This document shows positions 17,483-26,130 of a DNA stretch of 64,000 bases, piece after piece. The stretch lies in the NCBI GenBank assembly GCA_046348365.1, contig JAXMEL010000004.1, positions 186,001-250,000 of the forward strand. The letters are read 5' to 3'. This stretch comes from JAEUPI01 sp046348365 (lineage in GTDB: Bacteria > Pseudomonadota > Gammaproteobacteria > Burkholderiales > Burkholderiaceae_C). The notes beneath the pieces were generated by a model. It was not told the DNA's origin. It ran no database searches and worked only from the letters and a program-made list of their open reading frames with translations. The stretch's first letter is position 1. Each line of letters starts with the position of its first letter. The translations under genes were made by a program, and so were the position numbers.

Positions 17483-19039
17483 ATGAACCTGCTGAAGGCT
17501 GCCTCCACCGTTTCGGTTCTGACACTGGCCTCGCGGGTGACCGGTCTGGTGCGCGAGGCGCTGATCGCCGGGGCCTTCGGCGCCGGCGCGCTGACCGACG
17601 CGTTCAACGTCGCCTGGCGCATCCCCAACCTGTTGCGGCGGCTGTTCGCCGAGGGCGCTTTCGCGCAGGCCTTCGTGCCGATCCTGGCCGCCACGCGCGA
17701 GCGCGACGGCGATACCGCCACGCACGAGCTGGTCGATGCCGTCGGCACGGTGCTGATGTGGGCGCTGCTGCTCACGGTGGCGCTGGGCGTGGTGGCGGCG
17801 CCGGTGGTGGTGTGGCTGGTGGCCTCGGGGCTGCAGCGCTTCGACGCCGCGGTGTGGATGACGCGCGTGATGTTCCCGTACATCGGGCTCATCTCGATGG
17901 TCTCGCTCGCGGCGGGCATCCTCAACACCTGGCGCCGCTTTGCGCTGCCGGCTGCCACGCCGGTGCTGCTCAACCTGGCTGTGATCGCCGCCACGCTGTG
18001 GGGCGCGCCGGCTTTCGCGGCGCATGGCATCGAGCCGATCTATGCGGTGGCCTGCGGCACGCTGCTCGGGGGCGTGCTGCAGCTGGCGATCCAGCTGCCG
18101 GCGCTGCGCCGCATCGGCTACCTGCCGCGGCTGCGCCTGGCGCCGCGCGCCGTCGGCGCGGCCTGGCACCACCCCGGCGTTCGTCGCGTGCTGTCGCAGA
18201 TGGCGCCGGCGGTGCTCGGCGTGTCGGTGGCGCAGATCTCGCTGCTGATCAACACGCACATCGCGTCGCGGCTGGCGGTCGGGTCGGTGTCGTGGCTGAA
18301 CCTGGCCGATCGCCTGATGGAGCTGCCCACGGCGCTGCTGGGCGTGGCGCTCGGCGTGGTGCTGCTGCCGCAGCTCGCGGCCGCGCGCGCGCGCGACGAC
18401 CAGGCCGGCTATTCGGCCATGCTCGACTGGGGCCTGCGCCTGGTGGTGCTGCTCGCGCTGCCCTGCGCGGTGGCGCTGATCGTGTTCGGCCAGCCGATGC
18501 TGGCGGTGCTGTTCCACCACGGCCGGTTCACCGCGCACGACGTGGTGCAAAGCGGCACCGCGCTGATGGGTTATGGCGTCGGCCTGCTCGGCCTCATCGC
18601 GGTCAAGGTGCTGGCGCCGGGCTTCTATGCGCGGCAGGACATCCGCACGCCGGTGCGCATCGCCATCGTCGTGCTGGTGCTGACGCAGACCTTCAACCTG
18701 CTGCTGGTGCCGTGGCTGGCGCATGCCGGGCTGACGCTGAGCATCGGCCTGGGTGCGCTGATCAACGCGCTGTGGCTTCTGCGCGGGCTGGCGCGGCTGG
18801 GTGTGTACCGGCCGCTGCCGGGCTGGGGGCCGTTCGCGCTGCGCCTGGTGGCGGCCAACGTGGCGATGGGTGGCCTGCTGATCGTGCTGGCGCGCCGGGT
18901 CGACTGGATCGGCTTGCAGTCGCAGCTGGGCTTGCGCGCCGCGGTGCTGGCGGCGGCGCTGGCGGCCGCGGCGGTGGTGTACTTCGGCGTGCTGGCGGCC
19001 TGCGGGCTGCAGTGGCGCCAGTTCCTGCGCAAGTGCTGA
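17483..19039 (+). CDS. murJ: Lipid II flippase MurJ (MviN)
   Basis: 518 residues, an inner-membrane MOP-superfamily flippase that moves lipid II outward for peptidoglycan synthesis. It begins MNLLKAASTVSVLTLASRVTGLVREALIAGAFGAG and continues with about 14 hydrophobic segments, including RIPNLLRRLFAEGAFAQAFVP, the diagnostic second-helix motif. Full length. It has a TATAAT box just upstream and heads a rightward run of genes. Confidence 0.97.
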   Translation: MNLLKAASTVSVLTLASRVTGLVREALIAGAFGAGALTDAFNVAWRIPNLLRRLFAEGAFAQAFVPILAATRERDGDTATHELVDAVGTVLMWALLLTVALGVVAAPVVVWLVASGLQRFDAAVWMTRVMFPYIGLISMVSLAAGILNTWRRFALPAATPVLLNLAVIAATLWGAPAFAAHGIEPIYAVACGTLLGGVLQLAIQLPALRRIGYLPRLRLAPRAVGAAWHHPGVRRVLSQMAPAVLGVSVAQISLLINTHIASRLAVGSVSWLNLADRLMELPTALLGVALGVVLLPQLAAARARDDQAGYSAMLDWGLRLVVLLALPCAVALIVFGQPMLAVLFHHGRFTAHDVVQSGTALMGYGVGLLGLIAVKVLAPGFYARQDIRTPVRIAIVVLVLTQTFNLLLVPWLAHAGLTLSIGLGALINALWLLRGLARLGVYRPLPGWGPFALRLVAANVAMGGLLIVLARRVDWIGLQSQLGLRAAVLAAALAAAAVVYFGVLAACGLQWRQFLRKC

Positions 19040-19142
19040 TCGCCGGCGCTGGGCGGCGGCGGCCGGGCCCGTGAACCAGGGCCTTTCGGCGCCGCACCGT
19101 CAGCCCCTACACTGGGCTCGACGCCGAGCGCACCCCCAAGCG

Positions 19143-20012
19143 ATGAGCTCCCCCCTGCTGTTCAAGGCGCCCAGCCCGCTGGAGTATTTCGCCAGCCTCG
19201 TGGCCGACGATGGCCACTTCGCGCTGCTCGAGGCGGCGGTGTCGATCGCGCAGGACGAATACCCGCAGCTCGACGTGCAGCAGGTGCTGGCCGAGGTCGA
19301 CGCGCTGGGCGAGCGGCTGAAGAGCCGCGTGCCGGCCGATGCCGCGCCGGTGCAGCGGCTGCGCTTCCTGAACCGCTTCTTCTACCAGGAGCTCGGCTTC
19401 GCGGGCAACGTCAACGACTTCTACGACCGCCGCAACAGCTACCTCAACGACGTGCTGGGCCAGCGCCGCGGCATCCCGATCACGCTGGCGCTGCTGTACA
19501 TCGAGCTGGCCGCGCAGCTGGGCCTGACGGCGCGCGGCGTGGCCTTCCCGGGGCACTTCCTCGTCAAGCTGCGCACGCCGCAGGGCGAGGTGGTGATCGA
19601 TCCGTTCGACGGCCGCTCGCTGTCGCGCGAGGACCTCGACGAGCGCCTGGCGCCGTATCGCCGGCGCCAGGGGCTGGTCGGCGAGTTCGAGGCGCCGCTG
19701 GGGCTGTTCCTGCAGGCGGCGCCGGCGCGCGACATCCTGGCGCGCATGCTGCGCAACCTGAAGGAGATCCACCGCAGTGCGCGCGACTGGCTGCGCTGGC
19801 TCAAGGTGCAGGAGCGGCTGGTGGTGCTGCTGCCGCAGAGCTGGGAGGAGCGGCGCGACCGCGCGCTCGTGCGCGCCGAACTCGGGCAGATCGACGCGGC
19901 GATCGGCGACCTCGAAACCTATCTGCGCGAACGCCCGAGCGCCGACGACGCGCGCGAGATGGGCGAGCGCCTCACGGCATTGCGCCGGCAGGGCACGCCG
20001 CGCCTGCACTGA
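19143..20012 (+). CDS. SirB1-family protein (transglutaminase-like/TPR)
   Basis: 289 residues. The N-terminal half carries the SirB1 pattern NDFYDRRNSYLNDVLGQRRGIPITLALLYIELA followed by GVAFPGHFLVKL and EVVIDPFDG, a transglutaminase-like fold. The C-terminal part (ERRDRALVRAELGQIDAAIGDLETYLRERP) is a TPR-like helical pair. The biochemical role of the family is not established. The ATG at 19143 follows the conserved start (SSPLLFKAPSPLEYF); a longer in-frame option at 19071 lacks similarity. Confidence 0.85.
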   Translation: MSSPLLFKAPSPLEYFASLVADDGHFALLEAAVSIAQDEYPQLDVQQVLAEVDALGERLKSRVPADAAPVQRLRFLNRFFYQELGFAGNVNDFYDRRNSYLNDVLGQRRGIPITLALLYIELAAQLGLTARGVAFPGHFLVKLRTPQGEVVIDPFDGRSLSREDLDERLAPYRRRQGLVGEFEAPLGLFLQAAPARDILARMLRNLKEIHRSARDWLRWLKVQERLVVLLPQSWEERRDRALVRAELGQIDAAIGDLETYLRERPSADDAREMGERLTALRRQGTPRLH

Positions 20013-20139
20013 CGGCCGCGCGTTTCGCGCGAGCGGCCCCGGCTGCGCGGCCGGGCCGGCCACCTACAATCTGCCGCCACTGCTTCGCGGAGCACCTGCG
20101 CGTGGCGCAGGCCGATGCTTGGGGCATCCTCGCCACCCG

Positions 20140-21201
20140 ATGAATCTATCCGCTGCCCAGCGCCAGGCGCTCAACTGGTTCGGCATCGCTGCGCTGGCGG
20201 CGCTGCTGCTGTGGCTGCTGGCGCCGGTGCTCACGCCGTTCGTGGTCGGCGCGGTGCTCGCCTACGCGCTGCAGCCGATGGTCGAGCGCCTGGTGTCGAT
20301 GCGCGTGCCGCGGCTGCTGGCGGTGCTGGTGGTGGAGGTCGCCGCGCTGCTGCTGCTGCTGTCGCTGGCGCTGCTGATCGTGCCGGTGCTCGCCAAGGAG
20401 CTGCCGCTGCTGAAGGCCCAGGTGCCGGCGCTGCTCGAACGGCTCAACCAGAGCGTGACGCCGTGGCTGGCGCAGTTCGGCATCCAGTTCGCGTTCGACG
20501 TGGCCAGCCTCAAGGCCTGGCTGACCAAGCTGCTCGACGCCAACCTCGACGAATGGCTCGGCGCCGCGCTCGCCTCGGCGCGCATCGGCGGCAGCGCGCT
20601 GCTGTCGTTCGTGGGCAACCTGGTGCTGATCCCGGTGGTGCTGTTCTACCTGCTGGCCGACTGGGCGCCGTTGGTCGAGCGCATGCAGGCATTGATCCCG
20701 CCGCGGCTGCGCGGCAACGTGCTCGGCTTCATGGCCGATTGCGACGCCGTGCTCGGGCAGTACCTGCGCGGCCAGCTGCTGGTCATGCTGGTGCTGGCGG
20801 TGTACTACGCCGGTGCGCTCGCGGTGGTGGGCTTCGACCTGGCGCTGCCGCTGGGCGTCTTCACCGGCCTCGCGGTGGCGGTGCCCTACGTGGGCTACGG
20901 GCTCGGCCTCACGCTGTCGCTGCTGGCCGCGCTGCTGCAGTTCGCCAGCGTGAAGGGCGTGCTGCTGGTGGCGGTGGTCTACGGCGTCGGCCAGCTGCTC
21001 GAGGGTTTCGTGCTCACGCCGCGGCTGGTGGGCGAGCGCATCGGGCTCAACCCGCTGGCGGTGATCTTCGCGCTGCTCGCCTTCGGCACGCTGTTCGGCT
21101 TCGTCGGCGTGCTGGTGGCGCTGCCGGCCAGCGCGGTGGGGCTGGTGGCGCTGCGGCGCGCGCGCGAGGCCTACCTGGCGAGCCGCCTGTACACCGGATG
21201 A
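20140..21201 (+). CDS. AI-2E/PerM-family membrane permease
   Basis: 353 residues with about seven or eight membrane segments. The layout fits this family: two N-terminal helices (WFGIAALAALLLWLLAPVL, LLAVLVVEVAALLLLLSLALLIVPVL), a soluble helical stretch of about 90 residues, then a C-terminal helix bundle with LIPVVLFYLLADW and the diagnostic EGFVLTPRLVGERIGLNPLAVIFALL. Substrates of most members are unknown. The stop overlaps a duplicated hda start by ATGA, so it leads a coupled operon with hda, the HAD phosphatase and pcnB. A TACAAT box lies near 20066. Confidence 0.9.
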   Translation: MNLSAAQRQALNWFGIAALAALLLWLLAPVLTPFVVGAVLAYALQPMVERLVSMRVPRLLAVLVVEVAALLLLLSLALLIVPVLAKELPLLKAQVPALLERLNQSVTPWLAQFGIQFAFDVASLKAWLTKLLDANLDEWLGAALASARIGGSALLSFVGNLVLIPVVLFYLLADWAPLVERMQALIPPRLRGNVLGFMADCDAVLGQYLRGQLLVMLVLAVYYAGALAVVGFDLALPLGVFTGLAVAVPYVGYGLGLTLSLLAALLQFASVKGVLLVAVVYGVGQLLEGFVLTPRLVGERIGLNPLAVIFALLAFGTLFGFVGVLVALPASAVGLVALRRAREAYLASRLYTG

Positions 21202-21246
21202 AGCAGCTGCCGCTGCCGACCTGCGCATGAAGCAGCTGCCGCTGCC
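21198..21246 (+). repeat. 29-bp tandem duplication of the hda start region, creating a 10-codon minicistron
   Basis: ATGAAGCAGCTGCCGCTGCC occurs at 21198 and again at 21227. The first copy overlaps the permease stop (ATGA) and reads MKQLPLPTCA before a stop at 21228-21230, which overlaps the true hda ATG (again ATGA). Because 29 is not a multiple of three, the first copy cannot extend Hda. It still encodes a perfect copy of Hda's clamp-binding start. Confidence 0.85.
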
Positions 21247-21922
21247 CATTGCTGCACCCGCCGCGGCCGGATTCCAGAGCTTCGTGCCCTGGCCCGATGC
21301 GTCGGTGGTGCAGCATCTGCAGCAGCTGGGCCCGCAATCGACGCCGGCGTATCTGTGGGGGCCGGCGGGCAGCGGCAAGACCCATCTGCTGCGCGCGCTG
21401 GCCGCGCTGCGGCAGGCTGCCGGCGAGCAGGTGGCGTGGTTCGACGCTGACACGCCGTTGCCGTGGACACTCGAACCCGGCCACGGCCTGCTGCTGATCG
21501 ACGGCTGCGAACAGCTCGACGAGGCGCAGCAGCGCAGCGCCTTCGCGTTGCTGGTCGAGGCGCAGGGCCAGGGCGTGCCGTGGGTGGCGGCGGGCCGGCT
21601 GCCGCCGGTGGATCTGCCGCTGAGGGAAGACCTGCGCACGCGCCTGGGCTGGGGCCCGGTGTTCGCGCTGCACAACCTGCCCGAGGAGCAGGCGCGCGGT
21701 GTGCTGCGCCGCGAATCGGACCGGCGCGGCATCATGCTGTCCGACGAAGTGATGGGTTATCTGCTGACCCGCTTCGAGCGCGACCTCGGCCACCTGATGG
21801 CGCTGCTCGACCGGCTCGACGAATTCGCGCTGGCCGAACACCGCGCCGTGACGGTGCCGCTGCTGAAGAAGATGCTGGCCGAAGCCGGGCCGGCGCAACC
21901 CTCGGGCGAGGGGCCCGCATGA
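21227..21922 (+). CDS. hda: DnaA-homolog regulator Hda
   Basis: 231 residues, an AAA+ protein that with the sliding clamp stimulates ATP hydrolysis by DnaA to prevent re-initiation. The N-terminal clamp-binding motif is QLPLP at residues 3-7. The Walker A is GPAGSGKTH, the Walker B LLLIDGCEQ, and the DnaA-like sensor region RRGIMLSDEVMGYLLTRFERDLGHLMALLDRLD follows. The motif at the extreme N-terminus confirms this ATG. Coupled on both sides by ATGA overlaps. Confidence 0.95.
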   Translation: MKQLPLPIAAPAAAGFQSFVPWPDASVVQHLQQLGPQSTPAYLWGPAGSGKTHLLRALAALRQAAGEQVAWFDADTPLPWTLEPGHGLLLIDGCEQLDEAQQRSAFALLVEAQGQGVPWVAAGRLPPVDLPLREDLRTRLGWGPVFALHNLPEEQARGVLRRESDRRGIMLSDEVMGYLLTRFERDLGHLMALLDRLDEFALAEHRAVTVPLLKKMLAEAGPAQPSGEGPA

Positions 21923-22593
21923 CGCGGCTCGCGCTGTTCGACCTCGACGGCACGCTGATCGCGAAGGACTCCGACCACGCGTTCGGCGAATACCTCGTCG
22001 CCCGCGGCTGGGCCGACGCCGGCGAGTTCGCCGCCGCCAACGACCGCTTCTACCAGCAGTACCTGGCCGGCGCGCTCGACATCGACGCCTACATCGACTT
22101 CGCCACGCAGCCGTGGCGCGACCGCTCACCGGCCGAGCAGGCCGAGGTGGTGGCATCGTTCATGCACGAGGTGATGCGGCCGGTGCTCGACGCGCGCGCG
22201 CTGGCGCTGGTGCGCGCCCATCTCGACGCCGGCGACCGCGTGGCGATCGTCACCGCCACCAACGAGTTCATCACGCGCCCGATCGCCACCGCGTTCGGCG
22301 TGCCCACGCTGATCGCCACCGAGCTCGAGCGCGACGGCGCGGGCCGCGTCACCGGCCGCATCCGCGGCACGCCGTCGTTTCGCGAAGGCAAGATCGCGCG
22401 CGTGGAGCAGTGGCTCGCCACGCTCGGCACGCGGCTGGCCGACTGCCGCGCCAGCGTGTTCTACAGCGACTCGACCAACGACCTCGCGCTGCTGCAGGCG
22501 GTGAGCGAGCCGGTGGCCACCAACCCCGGCCCGGCGCTGGAGGCGATCGCCCGCGATCGCGGCTGGCGTATCCTCAGACTCTTCGAGGCATGA
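21919..22593 (+). CDS. HAD-IB family phosphatase (SerB-like)
   Basis: 224 residues. Motif I is LFDLDGTLIAKDSD with the catalytic aspartates, motif II is VAIVTATNEF, the lysine is in FREGKIARVEQW and motif IV is FYSDSTNDLALL. The insert after motif I matches the HAD-IB subclass to which phosphoserine phosphatase belongs, although this group of short proteins often has unassigned substrates. Start and stop overlap hda and pcnB by ATGA. Confidence 0.9.
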   Translation: MTRLALFDLDGTLIAKDSDHAFGEYLVARGWADAGEFAAANDRFYQQYLAGALDIDAYIDFATQPWRDRSPAEQAEVVASFMHEVMRPVLDARALALVRAHLDAGDRVAIVTATNEFITRPIATAFGVPTLIATELERDGAGRVTGRIRGTPSFREGKIARVEQWLATLGTRLADCRASVFYSDSTNDLALLQAVSEPVATNPGPALEAIARDRGWRILRLFEA

Positions 22594-24101
22594 TCAAGAA
22601 GCTGATTAGCAAGCTGCTGGGCAAGCCCGCGCAGCGCATCCCGTTGGGCAAGCGCGTCGAGGTCGGCGTGGCCGAGCTCGGCATCGACCCGTCGCTGGTC
22701 GACGACCGCGCGCTCAAGGTGGTGTCCACGCTCAAGCAGGCCGGGCACGAGGCCTACGTGGTGGGCGGGGCGGTGCGCGACCTGCTGGTGGGGCGCCGGC
22801 CGAAGGACTTCGACGTCGCCACCGACGCCACGCCGGAACAGGTGAAGCAGCTCTTTCGCCGCGCCTTCGTGATCGGGCGGCGCTTTCGCCTGGTGCACGT
22901 GGTGTTCGGCCGCGGCCGCGACCACGAGGTGATCGAGGTCTCCACCTTCCGCGCCTACCGCGACGCCAGCGAGGCCGACCAGGTGGAGGGCAACGAGCGC
23001 ACCAGCAAGGCCGAGCTGAGCGGCAAGACGCATGTGGTCGATGCCAGCGGCCGCGTGCTGCGCGACAACGTGTGGGGCCCGCAGATCGAGGACGCCGCGC
23101 GCCGCGACTTCACCGTCAACGCGATGTACTACGACCCGCAGGCGCAGATCGTCGTCGACTACCACGGCGGCGTGAACGACGCGAAGAAGCGCGTGCTGCG
23201 CATGATCGGTGATCCGGTCACGCGCTACCGCGAGGATCCGGTGCGCGTGGTGCGCGCCGTGCGTTTCGCGGCCAAGCTCGGCTTCCAGATCGAGGCCAAG
23301 ACCGCGGCGGCGATGACCGAGGCGATCCCGCTGCTGGCCAACGTGCCGGCCTCGCGCCTGTTCGACGAGATGATCAAGCTGCTGCAGACCGGCCATGCGC
23401 GCGCCAGCGTGCAGGCGCTGCGGCAGTACGGGCTGCACCGCGGCGTGTTCCCGGTGCTGCAGGTGGTGTACGACGAGCAGCGCAGCAGCGCGCAGCGCCA
23501 GCGCTTCATCGACCTCGCGCTGGCCGACACCGACCGCCGCGTGGACGAGGGCCGCGCCGTGGCACCGAGCTTCATGCTTGCCTGCCTGCTGTGGCACGAC
23601 GTGCTCGAGCGCTGGGACGAGGCCAAGCGCCGCGGCGAGCCGGCCATACCGGCGCTGCAGCAGGCCGTCGACGCGGTGTTCGATGCGCGCATCGGCGACG
23701 TGTCGGGCCGCGGCCGCCTGGCCGCCGACATGCGCGAGATCTGGCTCATGCAGCCGCGCTTCGAGCGCCGGCAGACGAATTCCGCGCTCGCGCTGGTGGC
23801 GCAGCCGCGCTTTCGCGCCGGCTACGACTTCCTGCGCCTGCGCGCCGACGCGCAGGAGGTCGACGCCGAACTCGCCGAGTGGTGGGAGGACTTCTCTCTC
23901 GGCGACACGCTGGAGCGCGAGGCCTTGCTGCAGGTGGCGCGCGAGGCCGACCGCTCGCGCCGCACGACCGAGCAGCCGACGCCGGCTGCGAGCGGCGATG
24001 CGCCGCGCAAGCGCCGCCGGCGTCGCCGTCGCGGCGGCGGCGCGGGCTCACGCGACGACACGGCCGCTGCGGGTGCCGCGCCCGCGCCCTCCGGCGACTG
24101 A
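22590..24101 (+). CDS. pcnB: Poly(A) polymerase I
   Basis: 503 residues, adds 3' poly(A) tails that promote RNA decay. The nucleotidyltransferase head carries AYVVGGAVRDLLVGRRPKDFDVATDATPEQV, with the catalytic DFDV, then the neck (RRDFTVNAMYYDP) and RNA-binding body. The C-terminus is a very basic low-complexity tail (RKRRRRRRRGG near residue 475), common in betaproteobacterial PcnB. The ATG overlaps the preceding stop. Distinguished from CCA-adding enzyme by the long body and basic tail. Confidence 0.94.
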   Translation: MIKKLISKLLGKPAQRIPLGKRVEVGVAELGIDPSLVDDRALKVVSTLKQAGHEAYVVGGAVRDLLVGRRPKDFDVATDATPEQVKQLFRRAFVIGRRFRLVHVVFGRGRDHEVIEVSTFRAYRDASEADQVEGNERTSKAELSGKTHVVDASGRVLRDNVWGPQIEDAARRDFTVNAMYYDPQAQIVVDYHGGVNDAKKRVLRMIGDPVTRYREDPVRVVRAVRFAAKLGFQIEAKTAAAMTEAIPLLANVPASRLFDEMIKLLQTGHARASVQALRQYGLHRGVFPVLQVVYDEQRSSAQRQRFIDLALADTDRRVDEGRAVAPSFMLACLLWHDVLERWDEAKRRGEPAIPALQQAVDAVFDARIGDVSGRGRLAADMREIWLMQPRFERRQTNSALALVAQPRFRAGYDFLRLRADAQEVDAELAEWWEDFSLGDTLEREALLQVAREADRSRRTTEQPTPAASGDAPRKRRRRRRRGGGAGSRDDTAAAGAAPAPSGD

Positions 24102-24108
24102 TGCGCGC

Positions 24109-24609
24109 GTGTCCGGCGTGAAGGCCTTCGTCGGACTCGGCGCCAACCTCGGCGACCCCTGCCGACAGCTGCTGCAGGCCCTGCAGGCGCTCGACGCGTT
24201 GCCGCGCACGCGCCTCGTGGCGCGCTCCTCGCTGTACCGCAGCGCGCCGGTGGATGCGGCCGGGCCAGACTTCGTCAACGCCGTGGCGCAGCTCGATACC
24301 GAGCTTCCTGCCGCCGAGCTGCTGCGCGCGCTGCTGGCGCTCGAGGCGCGTTTCGGCCGCGAACGCAGCAGCCTGCACGCGCCGCGCACGCTCGACCTCG
24401 ACCTGCTGCTGTACGGCGACGCGCGCATCGACGAACCGCAGCTCCAGCTGCCGCACCCGCGCCTGCACCGGCGCGCGTTCGTGCTCGCGCCGCTGCTCGA
24501 GATCGCGCCCGGCATCGAGGCGCCGGGCCTCGGGCCGCTGGCGCCGTGGCTGGAGGCCGCGCGCGCCCAGGCGATCCAGCGCATCGATGACCGAGGTCAA
24601 CCGATATGA
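24109..24609 (+). CDS. folK: 2-amino-4-hydroxy-6-hydroxymethyldihydropteridine pyrophosphokinase
   Basis: 166 residues, transfers pyrophosphate to the pterin in folate synthesis. AFVGLGANLGDP at the start, RSSLYRSAPVDAAGPDFVNAVAQL and the metal-binding RTLDLDLLLYGD followed by LPHPRLHRRAFVLAPLLEIAP are all diagnostic. No ATG is available in frame; GTG codons at 24109 and 24118 are the candidates and the first is used here. It follows pcnB by 7 bp, a frequent neighbour. Confidence 0.94.
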   Translation: MSGVKAFVGLGANLGDPCRQLLQALQALDALPRTRLVARSSLYRSAPVDAAGPDFVNAVAQLDTELPAAELLRALLALEARFGRERSSLHAPRTLDLDLLLYGDARIDEPQLQLPHPRLHRRAFVLAPLLEIAPGIEAPGLGPLAPWLEAARAQAIQRIDDRGQPI

Positions 24610-24671
24610 GCGCCGTGGCGGCGGTTTTCGTGCCGTTTGCCGTGCCGTACATGCGCCAGCCGCTGAAATGA
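24606..24671 (+). CDS. Candidate 21-residue small ORF chained between folK and the deoxynucleoside kinase
   Basis: The ATG overlaps the folK stop (ATGA) and the stop overlaps the next small ORF (ATGA). The peptide is rather hydrophobic (VAAVFVPFAVPYM) and I do not recognise it. It may be a translated linker that carries ribosomes across the gap, or chance. Only the reading frame and the overlaps support it. Confidence 0.3.
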   Translation: MSAVAAVFVPFAVPYMRQPLK

Positions 24672-24745
24672 GACGATCCGTGGGCCACACTGTGCCATTG
24701 CGCAGCCGTCTACTTCATCTTCAGGTCATGACGCGAGGGGCATGA
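24668..24745 (+). CDS. Candidate 25-residue small ORF overlapping the deoxynucleoside kinase start
   Basis: Begins MRRSVGHTVPLRS and ends at a TGA that shares ATGA with the kinase start at 24742; its own ATG shares ATGA with the preceding small ORF. The peptide is basic and unrecognised. Together with the preceding ORF it fills the whole folK-kinase gap without an uncovered base. Confidence 0.3.
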   Translation: MRRSVGHTVPLRSRLLHLQVMTRGA

Positions 24746-25389
24746 AGCGCTTCCGCCACATCGCCATCGAAGGGCCGATCGGCGCCGGCAAGTCGACGCT
24801 GGCCTCGCTGCTCGCCCCGCAGCTCGGCGCCGAGCTGCTGCTCGAGCGGCCGCACGAGAACCCGTTCCTGAAGGACTTCTACCAGGACGGCGCGCGCTAC
24901 GCATTCCAGACGCAGCTGTTCTTCCTCTTCCAGCGCGTCGAGCAGTACCGCTCGCTCACCCAGCCCGGCATGTTCGTGCCGCTGATGATCAGCGACTTCA
25001 TGTTCGACAAGGACAACCTGTTCGCCCGGCTGACGCTGTCGGACGAGGAGTTCCGGCTCTACCAGCAGATCCACGCCCAGGTGGCGCCGCGCGCGCCGCA
25101 GCCCGACCTGGTGATCTGGCTCGACGGCCCCACGGTGCTGTTGCGCGAGCGCATCCAGCGCCGCGGCCGCCCGATGGAGCGGCGCATCGAGACCGAGTAC
25201 CTGCATGCGATCGCCGAGGCCTACGGCGCGTATTTCGACGAGCGGCCCCAGCTGCCCGTGCTGATGGTCGACATCGACCGCTTCGATCCGATGCGCCGCC
25301 CGGGTGACGTGGCGACGTTGGTCGAACGCATCGCGCACTTCGAAGGGCCGCGGGAGAGCTGGGACGCGCCGCCTACAATCGGCAGCTGA
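24742..25389 (+). CDS. Deoxynucleoside kinase
   Basis: 215 residues, P-loop kinase of the dNK family (deoxyadenosine/deoxycytidine/deoxyguanosine kinases). P-loop GPIGAGKST at residue 11, LLERPHENPFLKDFYQD substrate region, then DLVIWLDGPTVLLRERIQRRGRPMER, which includes the arginine-rich lid. In related genomes such a kinase commonly follows folK. Specificity is not readable. The promoter of the next operon lies inside its 3' end. Confidence 0.88.
   Translation: MKRFRHIAIEGPIGAGKSTLASLLAPQLGAELLLERPHENPFLKDFYQDGARYAFQTQLFFLFQRVEQYRSLTQPGMFVPLMISDFMFDKDNLFARLTLSDEEFRLYQQIHAQVAPRAPQPDLVIWLDGPTVLLRERIQRRGRPMERRIETEYLHAIAEAYGAYFDERPQLPVLMVDIDRFDPMRRPGDVATLVERIAHFEGPRESWDAPPTIGS
25374..25379 (+). 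promoter_or_regulatory. -10 box upstream of the DUF47-pit operon
   Basis: TACAAT lies inside the last codons of the deoxynucleoside kinase gene, 76 bases before the DUF47 start. No good -35 is seen. Similar TACAAT/TATAAT boxes precede several other genes in this window. Confidence 0.4.
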
Positions 25390-25454
25390 TCCGACGCAAC
25401 GCTCCGCCGGCGCGGGGCGGGGCAACGGCCCCGACAGGCGAGAGGCTCCCCACG

Positions 25455-26105
25455 ATGCTCTTCGGCAAGCTGCTGCCGCGCGACGGCAACTTCTTCGAGA
25501 TGTTCAACGAGCACGGCCGGCTCATCGCCGAGGGCGCACGCGCGTTCACCGGGCTGATCGAGAACTACGCCGACACCACGCTGCGCGAGAAGCACGCGGC
25601 CGACGTCGATGCCGCCGAGCGTGCGGCCGACAAGATCACCGCCGAGGTCAGCCGCGCGCTGCACAAGACCTTCATCACGCCGATCGACCGCGAGCAGATC
25701 CACGACCTGATCAACTCGCTCGACGACGTGCTCGACCTGCTGCAGGACTCGGCCGAGACGCTGTCGCTGTACGACGTGAGGGCGCTCACCGACGACGTGG
25801 TGCGCCTCGGCGACCTGGCGCACAAGTGCTGCGAGCGCGTGCAGCATGCGGTGAGCCTGCTGTCGCGCATCAGCGAGGCCAGCGTGGCCGAGGCGGCGCT
25901 GAAGACCTGCGAGGAGATCGACCGCCTCGAGTCGGACGCCGACCGCGTGATGCGCTCGGCGATCTCGCGCCTGTTCCGCGACGAGAAGATCGACACCCGC
26001 GAGCTGATCAAACTGAAGGCGATCTACGAGCACCTGGAGTCGATCACCGACCGCTGCGAAGACGTGGCCAACCTGATCGAGGGCATCGTCCTCGAGAACT
26101 CCTGA
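25455..26105 (+). CDS. DUF47 (PhoU-like) phosphate transport accessory protein
   Basis: 216 residues of charged amphipathic helix forming a PhoU-like bundle: LLPRDGNFFEMFNEHGRLIAEGARAF, then ADVDAAERAADKITAEVSRALHKTFITPIDREQIHDLINSLDDVLDLL, the family core. DUF47 proteins are almost always encoded next to Pit transporters and are thought to modulate them. It starts an apparent two-gene operon with pit, 25 bp apart. Confidence 0.93.
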   Translation: MLFGKLLPRDGNFFEMFNEHGRLIAEGARAFTGLIENYADTTLREKHAADVDAAERAADKITAEVSRALHKTFITPIDREQIHDLINSLDDVLDLLQDSAETLSLYDVRALTDDVVRLGDLAHKCCERVQHAVSLLSRISEASVAEAALKTCEEIDRLESDADRVMRSAISRLFRDEKIDTRELIKLKAIYEHLESITDRCEDVANLIEGIVLENS

Positions 26106-26130
26106 GGCCGCCCGAGCGGGGCGCCCAGCC

